Positions 5,542 through 8,110 of a stretch of DNA of 8,110 nucleotides are shown one piece after another (position 1 is the stretch's first letter; each line of letters starts with the position of its first letter). The translations under genes were made by a program, and so were the position numbers. The notes under the pieces are model-generated. The model did no database searches. It worked only from the letters and a program-made list of their open reading frames with translations, and was not told the origin of the DNA. Location of the stretch: positions 1 to 8,110 of the forward strand of contig JAEWRS010000537.1 in NCBI GenBank assembly GCA_023398855.1, in the 5' to 3' direction. The stretch comes from Bacillota bacterium. Its GTDB lineage: Bacteria; Bacillota; Clostridia; Lachnospirales; Lachnospiraceae.

Positions 5542-7038
5542 GTGAAATTAAAATTAAAGACCCGTCTGGTTGTGGCATTTTTGATTATAACGGTAATTCC
5601 CCTGGTCCTGATTTTTGCAGTGGTTGCAGGGCTTGGCAATTATCAGATGAAGGCGTTTAGGAAAGCTTATAACTTAACGGAGCAGATCGATCTTCTTTCA
5701 AGCAATTCCTTACAGATCTTTAACCGCCTGACAAGGTCAGAACAAAAGGAAATCAGCCAGATTCTTTTAAGCGACCCCGGACAATTTGAGGATACAGTTT
5801 TTTTGGCTAAGCTTAATGAGAATCTGGTATCTAAATATGCCTATATAATCGTCCGTAAGGGAGATTCTCTGATATTTGATGGGAACAGCCATATTACCCA
5901 GGGCCTTTTTGGCCAGCTTCCTAAATACGAGGAAACGGACAGTAACATTGACGGCGCCATTTACTTGGATGGAGAGACTCAGCATTTGGTAAAGCAGATG
6001 GATTTTCTCTATCCTGATGAGGGGAAGGGGAGTGTGTTCATTGTTTCCAATGTCAACGGCCTCCTTCCTGAGATCAAGGTCATGATGACGGAAATGCTCA
6101 TGGCCATCATTATGATCATCGTGTTTACCGATGCCATTTTAATGATGTGGGTGTACCGGTCCGTGGTAAGCCCCTTGGGGCGGCTCCAGGTTGCCACCAA
6201 GAAGATCAGGGATGGGAATCTGGATTTCTCCCTTGAAGTGGAAAATGACGATGAGATCGGACAGCTTTGCCAGTATTTTGAAGAGATGAGGATCCGTTTG
6301 AAAGAATCCGCAGAGGAAAAGGTGGAGTATGATAAGGAGAACAAGGAGCTGATCAGCAATATATCTCATGATCTAAAGACTCCGATCACCGCCATTAAGG
6401 GATATGTGGAAGGGATTATGGATGGAGTGGCATCTTCTCCGGAAAAGCTGGACCGCTATATCCGCACCATTTACAACAAGGCCAATGACATGGACAAACT
6501 GATCGATGAATTGACCTTTTATTCCAAAATTGACACCAATAAGATCCCCTATACCTTTTCCAAAATTAATGTGGCAGGCTATTTCAGAGACTGTGTGGAT
6601 GAAGTGGGACTTGAAATGGAAGACCGGAGTATTGAACTGGGATACTTTAATTATGCGGATGAAGATGTGGTGGTTATTGCAGATGCAGAGCAGCTGCGCC
6701 GTGTCATTAATAACATTGTCAGCAATTCTGTAAAATATATGGATAAAAAGAGCGGTATTATTAATATCAGGATCAAGGATGTGGGGGACTTTATCCAGGT
6801 AGAAATCGAAGATAACGGAAGAGGAATCCCGGCAAAGGACCTGCCCAGTATTTTTGACCGGTTTTACCGAACGGATTCCTCCAGGAATTCTTCTCAGGGA
6901 GGAAGCGGGATCGGACTGTCCATTGTCAAGAAGATTATTGAAGATCATGGAGGACGTATCTGGGCCACCAGCAAGGAAAGCATTGGAACAGAGATACATT
7001 TTGTGTTGAGAAAATATCAGGAGGTCATACAGGAATGA
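5542..7038 (+). CDS. Membrane sensor histidine kinase (HAMP, HisKA, HATPase)
   Basis: A 498-residue two-component sensor kinase that autophosphorylates on His and passes phosphate to the regulator encoded next. In order: membrane segment 1 (about 8-31), an extracytoplasmic sensor domain of about 150 residues without recognised motifs, membrane segment 2 (about 185-209), HAMP (about 206-260), HisKA with the phospho-acceptor H276 in NISHDLKTPITAIKGY, and an HATPase domain with the N box (QLRRVINNIVSNSVKY, about 384-399), G1 box DNGRG (424-428), F box FDRFYR and G2 box GGSGIGL (453-459). All catalytic boxes are intact. I prefer GTG 5542, giving MKLKLKTRL, because GGGAGAG (5526-5532) lies 9 bases upstream; ATG 5509 and ATG 5524 are in frame but ATG 5509 has no visible ribosome site. 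The gene follows its own extended -10 promoter and overlaps the regulator by 4 bases. The stimulus is unknown. Confidence 0.92.
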   Translation: MKLKLKTRLVVAFLIITVIPLVLIFAVVAGLGNYQMKAFRKAYNLTEQIDLLSSNSLQIFNRLTRSEQKEISQILLSDPGQFEDTVFLAKLNENLVSKYAYIIVRKGDSLIFDGNSHITQGLFGQLPKYEETDSNIDGAIYLDGETQHLVKQMDFLYPDEGKGSVFIVSNVNGLLPEIKVMMTEMLMAIIMIIVFTDAILMMWVYRSVVSPLGRLQVATKKIRDGNLDFSLEVENDDEIGQLCQYFEEMRIRLKESAEEKVEYDKENKELISNISHDLKTPITAIKGYVEGIMDGVASSPEKLDRYIRTIYNKANDMDKLIDELTFYSKIDTNKIPYTFSKINVAGYFRDCVDEVGLEMEDRSIELGYFNYADEDVVVIADAEQLRRVINNIVSNSVKYMDKKSGIINIRIKDVGDFIQVEIEDNGRGIPAKDLPSIFDRFYRTDSSRNSSQGGSGIGLSIVKKIIEDHGGRIWATSKESIGTEIHFVLRKYQEVIQE

Positions 7039-7724
7039 GCAGAATACTGATTGTAGAAGACGAAGAGAGTATAGCAGAGCTGGAGAAAGATTATCTGGAA
7101 CTGAGCGGATTTGAGGTTGAGATCGAGAATGACGGGGGCGAAGGACTCCAGAAGGCGCTTCATGAGGATTTTGATCTGCTGATACTGGATCTGATGCTGC
7201 CTGGAGTGGATGGCTTTGAGATTTGCCGAAAGGTCAGAGAGGTAAAAAACACCCCTATTATTATGGTTTCTGCCAAGAAGGAAGATATTGACAAAATCAG
7301 GGGATTAGGGTTAGGCGCTGATGATTACATTACAAAGCCCTTCAGCCCAAGTGAGATGGTAGCTAGGGTTAAGGCTCATCTGGCCCGTTATGAAAGACTG
7401 ATCGGAAGCGGTGTTCCGGACAATGAGATCATAGAGATCCGGGGCCTTAAAGTTGATAAAACAGCCAGGCGGGTATGGATTAACGGAGAGGAAAAGAACT
7501 TTACTACAAAGGAATTTGACCTCTTGACATTCCTTGCCCAGAATCCCAACCACGTATTTACCAAAGAAGAACTGTTCAATAAAATATGGGATATGGAATC
7601 AATTGGCGATATTGCTACGGTTACCGTTCATATTAAAAAGATCAGGGAAAAGGTTGAGTATAATACGGCCAAGCCTCAGTACATTGAGACAATCTGGGGA
7701 GTTGGGTACCGGTTTAAGGTGTAA
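7035..7724 (+). CDS. OmpR/PhoB-family response regulator
   Basis: A 229-residue DNA-binding response regulator, the expected partner of the kinase just upstream. The receiver domain (about 1-115) has the acidic pocket E8-D9, the phospho-acceptor D52 in LLILDLMLPG, the switch S79 (MVSAKK) and K101 (YITKPF). The C-terminal winged helix (about 135-229) shows the OmpR/PhoB pattern, including FTTKEFDLLTFLAQNPNHVF, the recognition-helix stretch TVTVHIKKIREKVE and the terminal wing IWGVGYRFKV. Length is normal and no key residue is missing. The ATG overlaps the kinase stop in an ATGA (4 bases), with AGGAGG at 7019-7024, so the two are translationally coupled. Its targets are not visible, though the tandem repeat upstream of the operon is a candidate site. 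Confidence 0.95.
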   Translation: MSRILIVEDEESIAELEKDYLELSGFEVEIENDGGEGLQKALHEDFDLLILDLMLPGVDGFEICRKVREVKNTPIIMVSAKKEDIDKIRGLGLGADDYITKPFSPSEMVARVKAHLARYERLIGSGVPDNEIIEIRGLKVDKTARRVWINGEEKNFTTKEFDLLTFLAQNPNHVFTKEELFNKIWDMESIGDIATVTVHIKKIREKVEYNTAKPQYIETIWGVGYRFKV

Positions 7725-7726
7725 AA

Positions 7727-8110
7727 ATGAAGGAAAAACTATACGAGATACCATTAAATGATGCCTTGGATTCCAATGACGAGTGCCCGTTTTGTTTTCT
7801 TGAGAGGAAAGCAGAGCAGGAGCTTTTGGATTTTGTGTTGGGTTCCTGCTCCTCTTATATGGAAAGTGACACAAGAGAAGTTACAGACCGGTCTGGCTTC
7901 TGCCGGATCCATCACAAGAAAATGTTTGACTACGGCAATGCCCTGGGAAATGGCTGGATATTAAAAACTTACTATAAAAAACTGATAAAAGAGATGAGTG
8001 AGGAATTTAAAGAATATATTCCTGGAAAAACATCTTTAAAGGACCGGCTTTCAGGGAAAAAAGGAAATCCTGATTCCGTCAGCACCTGGGTTCAGGAAAG
8101 AACTAGGACC
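7727..8110 (+). CDS. DUF6062-like cysteine-containing protein (3' partial)
   Basis: The first 128 codons of an uncharacterised protein run to the right edge with no stop. The start ATG 7727 is 2 bases after the response-regulator stop, with AAGG (7716-7719) about 7 bases upstream, so it belongs to the same operon. The N-terminus has C20-P-F-C23 and further on G-F-C59-R-I-H62-H63, with a conserved-looking SYMESDTREVTDRSGFC stretch between. The CxxC and CxxH pairs could bind zinc or another metal, or be redox active; this is inference. From memory the pattern resembles DUF6062 proteins of Lachnospiraceae, whose function is unknown. No signal peptide or membrane segment is visible, so it is probably cytoplasmic. 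I assign no function. Confidence 0.75.
   Translation, partial: MKEKLYEIPLNDALDSNDECPFCFLERKAEQELLDFVLGSCSSYMESDTREVTDRSGFCRIHHKKMFDYGNALGNGWILKTYYKKLIKEMSEEFKEYIPGKTSLKDRLSGKKGNPDSVSTWVQERTRT

Noticed and set aside
6373..6999. Open frame of 208 codons on the minus strand within the histidine kinase gene
   Set aside because: It is antisense to the HisKA/HATPase coding region with all kinase boxes intact on the plus strand, and it has no recognisable domain or ribosome site.

Overview
The window reads as chromosomal DNA from a low-to-medium GC Firmicute, most likely a Clostridium-like member of the Lachnospiraceae (Lacrimispora or Enterocloster type). This is inferred from the strong GGAGG ribosome sites, several GTG starts, TATAAT promoters, U-tract terminators, and the families present: a PRD-type PTS regulator, a mannitol-type PTS, a SorE-like dehydrogenase and a DUF6062-like protein. 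All genes are on the + strand and no mobile element, RNA gene or CRISPR array was seen.

Region 1 (1-5358) is a sugar or polyol phosphotransferase (PTS) locus. It opens with the end of a mannitol-type EIIB (probably the C-terminal domain of an EIICB permease), overlapped by a complete multidomain PTS-controlled regulator (HTH, Mga-like HTH, two PRDs, EIIB-like, EIIA-like). A clear intrinsic terminator follows the regulator. A strong sigma-A type promoter, preceded by a dyad-rich block of TGGC/GCCA half-sites, then starts a second transcript: a separate mannitol-type EIIA, a PfkB-family sugar-phosphate kinase (1-phosphofructokinase type) and a zinc-dependent medium-chain dehydrogenase resembling L-sorbose-1-phosphate reductase. 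A strong terminator closes it. The implied pathway is PTS uptake and phosphorylation of a hexitol or ketose, redox interconversion of polyol-phosphate and ketose-phosphate by the dehydrogenase, and a second phosphorylation by the kinase to a ketose bisphosphate. The usual mannitol-1-phosphate dehydrogenase (MtlD) is not in the window, so the true substrate is open.

Region 2 (5359-8110) is a separate signalling operon. An extended -10 promoter with an upstream AT-rich tandem repeat precedes a membrane sensor histidine kinase, an OmpR-type response regulator overlapping it by 4 bases, and, 2 bases after that, the start of a cysteine-containing DUF6062-like protein that runs off the right edge. 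The ligand of the sensor and the function of the third gene cannot be read from the sequence.

The window looks mostly like an ordinary accessory carbohydrate locus beside a two-component system. The best candidates for something undescribed are the substrate of the PTS/kinase/dehydrogenase cassette, its operator architecture, and the link of the DUF6062-like protein to the kinase/regulator pair.
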